Assembly: GCF_014196455.1 (NCBI RefSeq)
Contig: NZ_JACIDS010000004.1
Span: 372,001 to 436,000, forward strand
Source: Kaistia hirudinis
GTDB lineage: Bacteria; Pseudomonadota; Alphaproteobacteria; Rhizobiales; Kaistiaceae
DNA: 64,000 bases
Direction of reading: 5' to 3'
The notes below the pieces were generated by a model. The model was not told the DNA's origin. It made no database searches and saw nothing but the letters and a program-made list of their open reading frames with translations. Below, piece after piece: positions 35,024 through 42,919 of the stretch (position 1 is its first letter; every line of letters starts with the position of its first letter). The position numbers and the translations under genes are program-made.

Positions 35024-36066
35024 TGTCCGATCGCGTCGCGGGCTTGATGGGACAACTGATCGCCGTCGCGATCGCGCTGGCCATCGGAGCGGTCATCATC
35101 CTGGCGGTCAATGAGAGCCCGCTGCGCGTGCTGGTCACGCTGATCGACGGCGCCTTCGGCAATCCGGAGCGCATCGCCGGCACGCTGCTCCAGATGACGC
35201 CGATCCTCATCTGCGGCATCGCCGCCTGCATCTCGCTGCGTGGCGGGCTGTTCAATATCGGTATCGAGGGTCAGCTTTTCATCGGCGGTTTCGCGGCGAC
35301 CTGGGTCGGCTTCTCCTTCGCGCTGCCGCCCTTGGTGCATGTGCTGTTCGGCCTTGCCTTCGCCGCGCTCGCCGGGATGCTGTGGATCGCGGTGCCCGCC
35401 TTCTTCCGCGCCCGCTTCAACACCAATGAGGTGGTTTCGACCATCCTCGCGAACTATGTCGCGATCCTGCTGACCTCCTATCTCACGATCAACGTGTTCA
35501 AGCGGCCGGGCGGCCAGCCGGATACGCCGGCGATCCTCGAAAGCGCCTATCTGCCGCAGATCTTCTCGTTCTCGCGGCTGAACTGGGGTCTCTTCATCGG
35601 CGTCGCGCTGGCGATCGGCGCCTATCTGTTCTTCACGCGGACGGCGCGCGGCTATGCCGTGACCGAGATGGGCGCGAACCCGAAATTCGCCGAATATGGC
35701 GGCATTGACATCAAGCGGCAGACCTTCGTGCTGCTGCTCGTCTCCGGCGCGGTCGGCGGCCTGGCCGGGGGCATCGAGTCGCTCGGCGTCCATCACCGCT
35801 TCATGGAGGGCTTCGCGCCGGGCTTCGGCTTTGACGGCGTGATCGCCGCGCTGCTCGCCAATGGCAGCCCAATCGGCACCATCGTCACGGCGCTCTTCTT
35901 CGGCGCGCTGCGGAACGGCTCGCTGCTGCTCGAAGTCGACACCACCGCCTCGCGCGAGATCATCACGGTGATCCAGGCGCTCATCATCCTCGCCGTTTCG
36001 GCGCAGATCCTGGTTCGGCGCCGCGCGTCGGACTCGACCGCTGGAGAACGTCGTTGGAAGTTCTAG
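35020..36066 (+). CDS. BMP-type ABC transporter permease 1 (second system)
   Basis: A 348-residue BPD_transp_2 permease. Markers are ISLRGGLFNIGIEGQLFIGGF near residue 68, FFRARFNTNEVVSTILANYVA near 130 and VTEMGANPKFAEYGGIDIKR near 210. An N-terminal extra helix (IAVAIALAIGAVIILAV) matches the larger partner of the pair. It overlaps both neighbours by a few bases, which indicates translational coupling. Channel subunit of the second nucleoside-type importer. Confidence 0.93.
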   Translation: MMSDRVAGLMGQLIAVAIALAIGAVIILAVNESPLRVLVTLIDGAFGNPERIAGTLLQMTPILICGIAACISLRGGLFNIGIEGQLFIGGFAATWVGFSFALPPLVHVLFGLAFAALAGMLWIAVPAFFRARFNTNEVVSTILANYVAILLTSYLTINVFKRPGGQPDTPAILESAYLPQIFSFSRLNWGLFIGVALAIGAYLFFTRTARGYAVTEMGANPKFAEYGGIDIKRQTFVLLLVSGAVGGLAGGIESLGVHHRFMEGFAPGFGFDGVIAALLANGSPIGTIVTALFFGALRNGSLLLEVDTTASREIITVIQALIILAVSAQILVRRRASDSTAGERRWKF

Positions 36067-37028
36067 AGCGCCTCTTCAATGCCGCCCTCATCGTGGCGAT
36101 GCTGCGCACTACGGCGCCGATCCTGCTGGTCGCACTCGGCGGATCGTTCACGACCAAGGCCGGCATCTTCAATATCGGCCTCGAGGGCCAGATGCTGCTC
36201 GGCGCCTTCTTCGCCGTGATCGGCACGATCGTATCCGGCTCGCCCTGGATTGGCGTGCTGTGCGGCGTCGCCGCGGCGCTGGTGCTCGCCTACATCTTCG
36301 CGCTGCTCGTCGTCACCTTCCGCGCCAATGAAGTGGTCGTCGGCCTCGCGCTCAACATCCTCGCCAGCGGCATGACGATATCGCTCATGAAGGCGATCTT
36401 CGGCACGCGCGGCTCCATTTTCGGTCATGGCCTGGTGGGGCTGCCGATCATCCGCCTGCCCTTCGCCAAGGATCTCGGCTGGTTCGGACAGATCATCTCG
36501 GGCTATACGCCCCTCGTTTATGTCGCCTTCCTCGCCGTCCCGGTCCTGATCATCTTCTACAAGCGCTCGCGGCTCGGGCTCTATATCCGCGTCGTCGGCG
36601 AGAAGCCGGAGGCGGCGGAGGCGCTCGGCATCTCGATTGCGCGCATCCGCTATACCGCCTCGCTCATCTGCGGCGTGCTGGCGGGGCTCGCCGGCGCGCA
36701 TCTGTCGCTCGGCTACACGACGATGTTCACCGAGAACATGTCATCGGGCCGCGGCTTCATGGCGGTGGCGATCCTGATCTTCTCGAATGGCGATCCGCTC
36801 AAGCTGCTCGCCGGATGCCTGCTGTTCGGCTTCTCCGATGCGCTCTCGCTGCGCATGCAGACGACGCTCGGCGTCTCGTCCTACATCATTCTGGCCGTGC
36901 CCTATCTGGTGGCTCTGGCCGCGCTCTTCGCGCTTTCCTATCGTTCGCGACCACGACTCATCCAGGAGACGCTTGCCACGATGGGACGCGCCCTATCCGT
37001 GAAACCCAACGGCGCCTCGGGAAGCTGA
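36054..37028 (+). CDS. BMP-type ABC transporter permease 2 (second system)
   Basis: A 324-residue BPD_transp_2 permease beginning at TTG 36054 (MEVLERLFNAALIVAMLRTT) inside the end of the preceding gene. Markers are FTTKAGIFNIGLEGQMLLGAF, FRANEVVVGLALNILASGM and VVGEKPEAAEALGISIARIRY. The C-terminal tail (RPRLIQETLATMGRALSVKPNG) is hydrophilic and longer than usual. It partners with the permease at 35020. The nucleoside hydrolase gene begins 17 bp later. Confidence 0.92.
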   Translation: MEVLERLFNAALIVAMLRTTAPILLVALGGSFTTKAGIFNIGLEGQMLLGAFFAVIGTIVSGSPWIGVLCGVAAALVLAYIFALLVVTFRANEVVVGLALNILASGMTISLMKAIFGTRGSIFGHGLVGLPIIRLPFAKDLGWFGQIISGYTPLVYVAFLAVPVLIIFYKRSRLGLYIRVVGEKPEAAEALGISIARIRYTASLICGVLAGLAGAHLSLGYTTMFTENMSSGRGFMAVAILIFSNGDPLKLLAGCLLFGFSDALSLRMQTTLGVSSYIILAVPYLVALAALFALSYRSRPRLIQETLATMGRALSVKPNGASGS

Positions 37029-37045
37029 GAACCGGGCCAGAGGAC

Positions 37046-38062
37046 ATGATGGAACGTATCATTCTCGATGTGGATTCGGCCGGAGACGACATCTTGGCGG
37101 TGCTCTTCGCCGCCGTGTCGCCCTCGGTGAAGCTCGAAGGCGTCACGACCTGCACCGGCGCCGCCGGTCCGATCGAGCAGGTGACCAATGTCGTCCTCAA
37201 CACGCTGACGCTGGCGGGCCGCGAGGATATCCCGGTCGCCAAGGGCGCGTGGCGCCCGATCGTCGGCAATTCGAAGGAGGACATGCAGGCGCCGGTCCAT
37301 TTCGAAAAGCGCCTCGTCGCACGCTTCGGCGAGCGGCTGAAGAAGTTCAATCCGCCGGCGCCGACGCCGACCCATCCCGTCCTCGACAAGCATGCAGCCG
37401 ATTTCATCATCGACACCGTCATGGCGTCGCCCGGCGAGATCACGCTGGTCGCGACCGGGCCGATGACCAATCTCGCCATGGCCTTTCTGCAGGAGCCGCG
37501 CCTCGCGGCCAATGTGAAGCGCATGTGCCTGCTCGGCGGCAATTTCGTTACGCCCGGCAACATCACGCCGCTCAGCGAATACAATATCTGGGCCGATGCC
37601 GAGGCCGCGCGCGTCGTGCTGAACCAGGGCGTCGAGACGATCCTGGTGCCGCTCGACGTGTGCGAGGACAATCGCGCCGCCGCCTCGATGCTGACGCGCG
37701 ACGATCTCGCCGATCTGCTCGACGCCGCGCCGGCCCATCCGGTGCGCGACATGATGCAGGATCGCTTCCCGATCTATATCGACATCTGGCGTGAGTTCTT
37801 CGATCTCGTCGGCTTCCCGATGGACGACATCATCACCGTCGCGCTCGCCTTCGATCCGACGCTCTGCACCATGACCGAACCGCTATTCTGCGACATCGTC
37901 CTCGACGGACGGCTCGCGCGTGGCCAGACGGTTGCCTATCGCGGCCGTCAGCTTCTGCCCGGCGGCGGGCCGAAGACGACCCGCATCTGCACCGATATCG
38001 ACGGACGGCGCTTCATGAAGCTGTTCAAGGAAACCATTGCCCTTTACGGCACGGCGGCGTGA
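37046..38062 (+). CDS. Nucleoside hydrolase family protein (first of two)
   Basis: A 338-residue hydrolase of N-ribosides. The calcium site is DVDSAGDDILAV, a departure from the usual DTDPGxDD. ATGPMTNLAMAF, LLGGNFVTPGN and EYNIWADAEAARV follow in order. The C-terminal HDPLA motif is not evident; DDIITVALAFDP occupies that region. An internal insertion (KKFNPPAPTPTHPVLDKHA) is also unusual. The differences suggest a non-standard nucleoside or nucleoside-like substrate. It starts at ATG 37046 with AGAGGA upstream and is coupled (GTGA) to the next hydrolase. Confidence 0.88.
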   Translation: MMERIILDVDSAGDDILAVLFAAVSPSVKLEGVTTCTGAAGPIEQVTNVVLNTLTLAGREDIPVAKGAWRPIVGNSKEDMQAPVHFEKRLVARFGERLKKFNPPAPTPTHPVLDKHAADFIIDTVMASPGEITLVATGPMTNLAMAFLQEPRLAANVKRMCLLGGNFVTPGNITPLSEYNIWADAEAARVVLNQGVETILVPLDVCEDNRAAASMLTRDDLADLLDAAPAHPVRDMMQDRFPIYIDIWREFFDLVGFPMDDIITVALAFDPTLCTMTEPLFCDIVLDGRLARGQTVAYRGRQLLPGGGPKTTRICTDIDGRRFMKLFKETIALYGTAA

Positions 38063-38073
38063 GGACGGATCCG

Positions 38074-39021
38074 ATGAGCCTGACCCCAGAGACCCGCCCG
38101 ACGCCGATCATTCTCGACTGCGATCCCGGCCATGACGACGCGATCGCGCTCGTCATGGCGCATCGCTCAAAGGCCGTCGACCTGCTCGGCGTGACCGTGA
38201 CCTGCGGCAATGCCGAACTCGACAAATGCGTGTCGAATGCGCTGCGCATCCTCGAATTCATCGGCGCCGGCGACGTGCCGGTCGCGGCCGGCTGCTATCG
38301 CCCGCTGGCGCGCCCGCTGGTGCTCGGCACGGCCGACGGCCCGAGCGGGCTCGAAGGCTCGCCCTATCTGCCGATGGCGACGAAGACCGTCGAGCCGCTG
38401 CATGCGGTCGATTTCATCGCCAAGACGCTCCGGGAGCGGGACGAGCCGCTGCGCATCGTCGCGACCGGACCGCTGTGCAATATCGGCCTGTTCATCCTGA
38501 AATATCCCGAGCTGTTGCCGAAGATCAAAGACATCACCTGGATGGGCGGCGTCTTCTGGCGCAAGAGCGAGATCATCACGCCGACGGAATTCAACGCCTT
38601 CTGCGACCCCGAGGCGCTGCGGATCGTGCTCGATTCCGGCGTGAAGCTGACCATGGTCGGCCTCGACGTTACCATGCAGGTGCTGGTCGAAGAGGAGCAA
38701 TATGCCGAGTTCCGCAAGATCGACACGGAACTCGGCCGCGTCGTGAACGACTGGCTGCTGTTCTACGAGAAGCTGCATCGCAACTCGATGGGCGTCGGCG
38801 GCGCCCTGCACGACCCGCTCGCTCTCGCTCTGATCATCGACCCGACGCTGGTGCGCACGCGCCCGGCCCATATCGGCGTCGATCTCTCGGGCACCTACAC
38901 CTTCGGCGCCACCGTCGCCGATTTCTGGAACGAGCGCGGCCTGCCGCCGAATGCGGAGATCTGCAAGGAGGTCGATGCCGACCGCTTCTTCGACCTGCTG
39001 TATTCGCTGCTGCGCGACTGA
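38074..39021 (+). CDS. Nucleoside hydrolase family protein (second of two)
   Basis: About 315 residues. It keeps the classical motifs: DCDPGHDDAIALVMA, GVTVTCGNAELDKCVSNALRILE, ATGPLCNIGLFIL, WMGGVFWRKSE, EFNAFCDPEALRIV and the C-terminal LHDPLALAL with its His. It is therefore likely to be a fully active N-ribohydrolase. The start is ATG 38074 behind GAGG; GTG 38059 overlaps the previous stop and is an alternative. The pair of unlike hydrolases in tandem suggests two substrates or two steps. Confidence 0.9.
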   Translation: MSLTPETRPTPIILDCDPGHDDAIALVMAHRSKAVDLLGVTVTCGNAELDKCVSNALRILEFIGAGDVPVAAGCYRPLARPLVLGTADGPSGLEGSPYLPMATKTVEPLHAVDFIAKTLRERDEPLRIVATGPLCNIGLFILKYPELLPKIKDITWMGGVFWRKSEIITPTEFNAFCDPEALRIVLDSGVKLTMVGLDVTMQVLVEEEQYAEFRKIDTELGRVVNDWLLFYEKLHRNSMGVGGALHDPLALALIIDPTLVRTRPAHIGVDLSGTYTFGATVADFWNERGLPPNAEICKEVDADRFFDLLYSLLRD

Positions 39022-39042
39022 TCCATCAGAGGAGAATCCGCC

Positions 39043-39687
39043 ATGTCCATCGACGTCTTCTCGGCCCACCACCATTCCGAACAGATCAAGCTTCATCCGG
39101 CCCACACCGCCGTGATCGTGGTCGACATGATCAACGAGTTCTGCAAGCCGGGCGGCAAGATGGTGCTGCCGGGCTACGAGGTGCTGGTGCCGCCGCAGCT
39201 CGCCGTGATCGATGCGGCGCGCGAGGCCGGCGCGGCGGTGCTCTGGGTGCATGACAGTCACCGCCGCAACATGCGTCGCGACCGGGAGCATCTGAAGCGC
39301 AAGCCGCATGGCGAAGAGGGAACCTGGGCGACCGAGATCATCGAGGATCTCGGCGCGCGCGACGACGAGATCCACATCATCAAGCGCCGTTATTCCAGCT
39401 TCTTCCAGACCGACCTCGATCTGGTGTTGAAGGACATGCATATCCATCAGCTCGTGGTGTTCGGCGTCGTCACCAATATCTGCGTGCGCTCGACGGTTCA
39501 CGACGCCTTCTTCCACGGCTATGAAGTCGTCGTTCCGCGCGATTGCTGCGCGGCGACGGGGCCCCGCGAGCAGGAATCGACGCTCTATGACATCGCGACG
39601 CATTTCGGCGTGGTGAGCGATGCGGCTTCCGTCGTCGCCGGGCTGACGTCGGGGACGATCATCGAGAACCATACCATCGCGGCCTGA
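39043..39687 (+). CDS. Isochorismatase-fold cysteine hydrolase
   Basis: A 214-residue amide hydrolase of the isochorismatase superfamily. The catalytic triad is D28 (VIVVDMINEFC), K114 (IIKRRYSSFF) and C147 (VVTNICVRST). Relatives include nicotinamidase, maleamate amidohydrolase, N-carbamoylsarcosine amidase and RutB (ureidoacrylate amidohydrolase). An N-terminal His-rich segment (SAHHHSEQ) precedes the fold. It lies 21 bp after the second nucleoside hydrolase and 652 bp before an amidohydrolase, so it probably removes an amide or carbamoyl group from the released base or its ring-opened form. Exact substrate unknown. Confidence 0.9.
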   Translation: MSIDVFSAHHHSEQIKLHPAHTAVIVVDMINEFCKPGGKMVLPGYEVLVPPQLAVIDAAREAGAAVLWVHDSHRRNMRRDREHLKRKPHGEEGTWATEIIEDLGARDDEIHIIKRRYSSFFQTDLDLVLKDMHIHQLVVFGVVTNICVRSTVHDAFFHGYEVVVPRDCCAATGPREQESTLYDIATHFGVVSDAASVVAGLTSGTIIENHTIAA

Positions 39688-39731
39688 GGGCGGCGGGCGG
39701 CGCACATGCCGCGGACAGAGAAGAGAGGCGA

Positions 39732-40295
39732 GTGAGCCGCATGGCATCGAATGAAGGGAATGTTGCGGCGTCGGAAATAGCCGGACGGGATGTCTGGCCC
39801 GATGCCTCAGCGGACCTCGACCTCATGGAGCGCGCCAAGCAGCTCTATGAGGCATCGGCCTATGACCTCGGCGAGCACGCCGCGCATATCATCCGCCGTG
39901 CCCATCAGCGCGCGACCATGCGCTTCCAGGAGGTGATGGGCGAGCACGACCTGACGCCGACGCAGATGGCCGCCCTCGCCACGATCATGAAGCATGGCGA
40001 ACTGTCGCAGAACCAGCTCGGCCGGCTGACCGCGATGGACCCGTCCACGATCAGCATCGTCATCCGCAAGCTGCTGAAGCACGGGCTGGTCCAGCGCTAC
40101 GCCTCGCCGGAGGATCAGCGCCTCACCATCATCCGCCTGACGAAGGCGGGGATGGACTACACCGCACCGCTGCTCGTCAAGAGCGTCGAGGTCGGCCGGC
40201 GCGTGCTGGCGCCGCTCAAGCCGAGCGAGCGCGCGCTGTTCATGGAAATGCTGCACAGAGTTGCGGACGGCGAAGACATCGCGCCCGGAGACTAA
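39732..40295 (+). CDS. MarR family transcriptional regulator
   Basis: A 187-residue winged-helix regulator with a 45-residue N-terminal extension. The core shows HAAHIIRRAHQRATMRF, LTPTQMAALATIMKHGELSQNQLGRLTAMDPSTISIVIRKLLKHGLV (recognition helix) and the wing SPEDQRLTIIRLTKAG. It lies inside the catabolic gene run, between the isochorismatase-fold gene and the amidohydrolase, and is the likely local regulator. MarR proteins usually sense aromatic or heterocyclic small molecules. Start GTG 39732 or ATG 39741. Dyads at 31936-31954 and 42788-42813 are possible targets. Confidence 0.9.
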   Translation: MSRMASNEGNVAASEIAGRDVWPDASADLDLMERAKQLYEASAYDLGEHAAHIIRRAHQRATMRFQEVMGEHDLTPTQMAALATIMKHGELSQNQLGRLTAMDPSTISIVIRKLLKHGLVQRYASPEDQRLTIIRLTKAGMDYTAPLLVKSVEVGRRVLAPLKPSERALFMEMLHRVADGEDIAPGD

Positions 40296-40339
40296 CGGGC
40301 CGCCGCCTCCCCGGCGGTCACTGACGGAAAGGACTGAAT

Positions 40340-41536
40340 ATGAGTCACGACGCCCCGACCGGCCCGGCGGGTCCGACCAAACTCGTCATCGAGAATATCG
40401 GCCTCATCCTTTCCGGCGATCTCGGCAATCCCATCCTCGATGGCGATACGGTCGTCGCGATCGACGGCAAGATCGTCGCCTTCGGACACGGCGGGGATAT
40501 CGATCTCGAGGGTGCGACGACGCGCGTCGATGCGCGCGGATCGACGCTGACGCCCGGCCTCATCGACAGTCATGTCCATCCTGTCGCCGGCGATTGGACG
40601 CCGCGCCAGAACCAGCTCGGCTGGATCGATTCCTGCCTGCATGGCGGGGTCACGACCATGATCTCGGCTGGCGAGGTGCATACGCCGGGTCGTCCGACCG
40701 ACATCATCGGGCTCAAGGCGCTCGCCATCTCGGCGCAGCGCCAGTTCTCCGCCTTCCGTCCGTCGGGCGTGAAGGTGCATGCCGGCGCGCCGGTGATCGA
40801 GAAGGGGATGGTCGAGGAGGATTTCGCCGAACTCGCCCGGGCCGGCGTGACGATGCTCGGCGAGGTCGGCCTCGGCTCGGTCAAGGATGGCGAGACGGCG
40901 CGCCAGATGGTGGCCTGGGCGCGCAAATACGGCATGAAGTCGATCATCCATACCGGCGGACCGTCGATCCCCGGCTCCGGCCTGATCGACAAGGACATCG
41001 TGCTCGCCGCCGACACCGATGTCATCGGCCATATCAATGGCGGTCACACGGCGCTGCCGGACGACCAGATCGTTTGCCTGTGCGAAAGCTGCGGCCGCGG
41101 CCTCGAGATCGTCCACAACGGCAATCTGCGCGCGGCGCTGCTCGCGCTCAACACAGCGCGCGAACTCGGCCAGCTCGAGCGCATCGTTCTCGGGACCGAT
41201 GCGCCGGCCGGCTCCGGCGTGCAGCCGCTCGGCATCCTGCGCACCATCTCGATGCTCGCTTCGCTCACCGACATCGCGCCGGAAATAGCCTTCTGCTTCG
41301 CGACCGGCAATACGGCGCGCATGCGCGATCTCGACTGCGGCCTGATCGAGATCGGCCGCTCCGCGGATTTCGTGCTGATGGACAAGCCGCAGCATTCGGC
41401 CGGCGCGACCATGCTGGAGGCCGTCAAGCTCGGCGACCTGCCGGGCATCTCGATGACCGTCATCGACGGCGTCGTGCGGACGGGCCGCTCGCGCAACACG
41501 CCGCCGGCGAACACCATGGCCGAGGTCGTAGGGTAG
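40340..41536 (+). CDS. Amidohydrolase, enamidase-like
   Basis: A 398-residue amidohydrolase-superfamily enzyme. The metal-binding HxH is TPGLIDSHVHPVAGDW; further ligands are likely in MLGEVGLGSVKDG (Glu/Lys), MKSIIHTGGPSI (His), VIGHINGGHTALP (His) and IVLGTDAPAGSGVQPLG (Asp). This arrangement resembles enamidase of anaerobic nicotinate breakdown and other cyclic-amide hydrolases rather than deaminases. It would open a cyclic amide or enamide. The ribosome site GGAAAGG precedes ATG 40340. It is convergent with the AA_synth genes, with a hairpin between. Confidence 0.85.
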   Translation: MSHDAPTGPAGPTKLVIENIGLILSGDLGNPILDGDTVVAIDGKIVAFGHGGDIDLEGATTRVDARGSTLTPGLIDSHVHPVAGDWTPRQNQLGWIDSCLHGGVTTMISAGEVHTPGRPTDIIGLKALAISAQRQFSAFRPSGVKVHAGAPVIEKGMVEEDFAELARAGVTMLGEVGLGSVKDGETARQMVAWARKYGMKSIIHTGGPSIPGSGLIDKDIVLAADTDVIGHINGGHTALPDDQIVCLCESCGRGLEIVHNGNLRAALLALNTARELGQLERIVLGTDAPAGSGVQPLGILRTISMLASLTDIAPEIAFCFATGNTARMRDLDCGLIEIGRSADFVLMDKPQHSAGATMLEAVKLGDLPGISMTVIDGVVRTGRSRNTPPANTMAEVVG

Positions 41537-41542
41537 TTCTTT

Positions 41543-41572
41543 CCCGGGCCCTGCCTTCGAGCGGGGCTCGGG
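41543..41572. terminator. Hairpin between convergent genes
   Basis: CCCGGGCCCTGC (41543-41554) and GCGGGGCTCGGG (41561-41572) pair along 12 bp with two G-U wobbles on the plus strand, loop CTTCGA. No strong T run follows. It fills the 40-bp gap between the convergent amidohydrolase and AA_synth genes. Confidence 0.5.
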
Positions 41573-41576
41573 CTGA

Positions 41577-42161
41577 CTACCGCAGCCCGTCCTCGCCCTT
41601 GATCTCGCTCTTCTGCAGACCGCCGACGCGGGGATGGGGCCGTCCCGAATCCGTCACGGCGATCGCCACGGCGACTTCGTTCTCGCGCGGCGCGTCCGAG
41701 ACATGGACTTCCATGCCGTCGAAATGCGAGCGGACATAGGCCGCATCCTTGTGGCCGAGCGGAATGTCGAAGGTCGAGCCGGGGGCGGCGCGCTTCTTGG
41801 ACGAGGGAATGAGTGCCGCACCTTTGCCGAGCGCACGGCGGAGCGGCGCGCCGATCTTGGGATGCAGCAGCGCCGCCGCATGTTCGAGTTCGCCCTCGGC
41901 GCCGACGGCGGCCGCCTTGCCGAAGCTCTCGACCTGAGGGCCGGGAATGCCGAGTGCCGCCACGGCGCGCGCCGAGAGCAGCGTACCGAGTTCGTCGCCG
42001 ATCTCATAGAGCGGCGTCAGATCCTCGACATAGCGGCCGGCATAGGGGTTCTCGATCACGGCGATCGCCGCCGCGCGCCGGGTCGGCGGCGAGACCGGCT
42101 CGCCGCCCTCGATCAGCGTCTCTTCGAGGATCGTGACGATCTTGCGGATCTTGGCGCTCAC
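41577..42161 (-). CDS. AA_synth family protein (DUF1185), copy A
   Basis: A 194-residue protein of Pfam AA_synth (PF06684), a family with a chorismate-mutase-like trimeric fold and no settled enzymatic role. Hallmarks are IRKIVTILEETLIEGGEP, AVIENPYAGRYVEDL, ELEHAAALLHPKIGAPLRRALG, ALIPSSKKRAAPGSTFDIPLGHKDAAYVRSHFDGMEV and the end RPHPRVGGL. It starts at GTG 42161, overlapping the stop of copy B (GTGA). The two copies are clearly related but diverged. Family members often neighbour amide hydrolases and ABC importers, as here. Confidence 0.9.
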   Translation of the reverse strand: MSAKIRKIVTILEETLIEGGEPVSPPTRRAAAIAVIENPYAGRYVEDLTPLYEIGDELGTLLSARAVAALGIPGPQVESFGKAAAVGAEGELEHAAALLHPKIGAPLRRALGKGAALIPSSKKRAAPGSTFDIPLGHKDAAYVRSHFDGMEVHVSDAPRENEVAVAIAVTDSGRPHPRVGGLQKSEIKGEDGLR

Positions 42162-42742
42162 CGGAGGCCGTCCCCGGCCGAGATGCCGTCCACCGTGAGG
42201 CCGCCGACGCGCGCATGGACGCGCGGTCCGGTCGTCATCACCAGAACGAGCACGATCTCGTTTCGCCGCGGCGCGTCGCCGATGCCGATCTCGAAGGCGT
42301 CGAAATGCGAGCGCACATAGGAGGCGTTGATATGGGTGACCGGAATGTCGATGCGCGTGCCGAGCCCGCCGACCTTCTTCGACGACGGAACGATCGCCTT
42401 GGCGCCACCGAGCACCTCGCGCATCGAATAGCCGCCCGGCACATGCCAGAGCGCACCATGCTCGAGCTCGCCCGCCTCGCCGACGATCGCGCCCTTGCCA
42501 TAGCCCTCGACGACCTTGGGATCGCCGCCGAGCGCCGCGACCAGCCGCTTGGCCATGTCGACGCCGAGCGGCTTCAGATCGTCCATCAGCCCCGTAATGT
42601 CCTCATGATAGGCGCCGGCATAGGGATTCTCGATCACCGCCGCGATCGCCGCACGCTTCGGCGGATGCGCCGCCGGCGGGCCGCCTTCATGCAGGATTTC
42701 CTCGACGATGGTGACGAATTTCCTGACCTTGATGTCGGCCAT
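42158..42742 (-). CDS. AA_synth family protein (DUF1185), copy B
   Basis: A 194-residue paralogue of copy A. Shared landmarks are VRKFVTIVEEILHEGGPP, AVIENPYAGAYHEDI, GELEHGALWHVPGGYSMREVLGG, AIVPSSKKVGGLGTRIDIPVTHINASYVRSHFDAFEI and GPRVHARVGGL. It is the first gene of the two-gene minus-strand operon and starts MADIKVRK at ATG 42742. The tandem arrangement suggests a hetero-oligomer or two related substrates. A pair of overlapping dyads lies 46-71 bp upstream of the start. Confidence 0.9.
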   Translation of the reverse strand: MADIKVRKFVTIVEEILHEGGPPAAHPPKRAAIAAVIENPYAGAYHEDITGLMDDLKPLGVDMAKRLVAALGGDPKVVEGYGKGAIVGEAGELEHGALWHVPGGYSMREVLGGAKAIVPSSKKVGGLGTRIDIPVTHINASYVRSHFDAFEIGIGDAPRRNEIVLVLVMTTGPRVHARVGGLTVDGISAGDGLR

Positions 42743-42787
42743 GACGCTTCCTGGTTCGGCTGGGGACGCAGTCCATGCTGCGCAAAC

Positions 42788-42813
42788 TTGTTAGACCATC
42801 AACAATCTGGTCT
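42788..42813. promoter_or_regulatory. Overlapping dyads upstream of the AA_synth operon
   Basis: TTGTT (42788-42792) pairs with AACAA (42801-42805), and AGACCA (42793-42798) with TGGTCT (42808-42813). The site lies in the 177-bp divergent gap between the AA_synth and LysE genes, close to the AA_synth start. GntR- or MarR-type regulators use sites of this size; none is proven. Confidence 0.4.
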
Positions 42814-42919
42814 CGCAGTCGCGGTGTCAAGAAGCGCGTGGCTCAGCCATGCGTTTCGAGGCTTGGATCGTGATTTCCGATCTTCTATCGTATGCAATCC
42901 GTCCGCAGAGTTCGCCGCC

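Noticed and set aside
42215-42919. LysE protein extended far upstream through the AA_synth region
   Set aside because: The upstream part is antisense to the AA_synth gene and not hydrophobic; the family N-terminus begins at GTG 42920.
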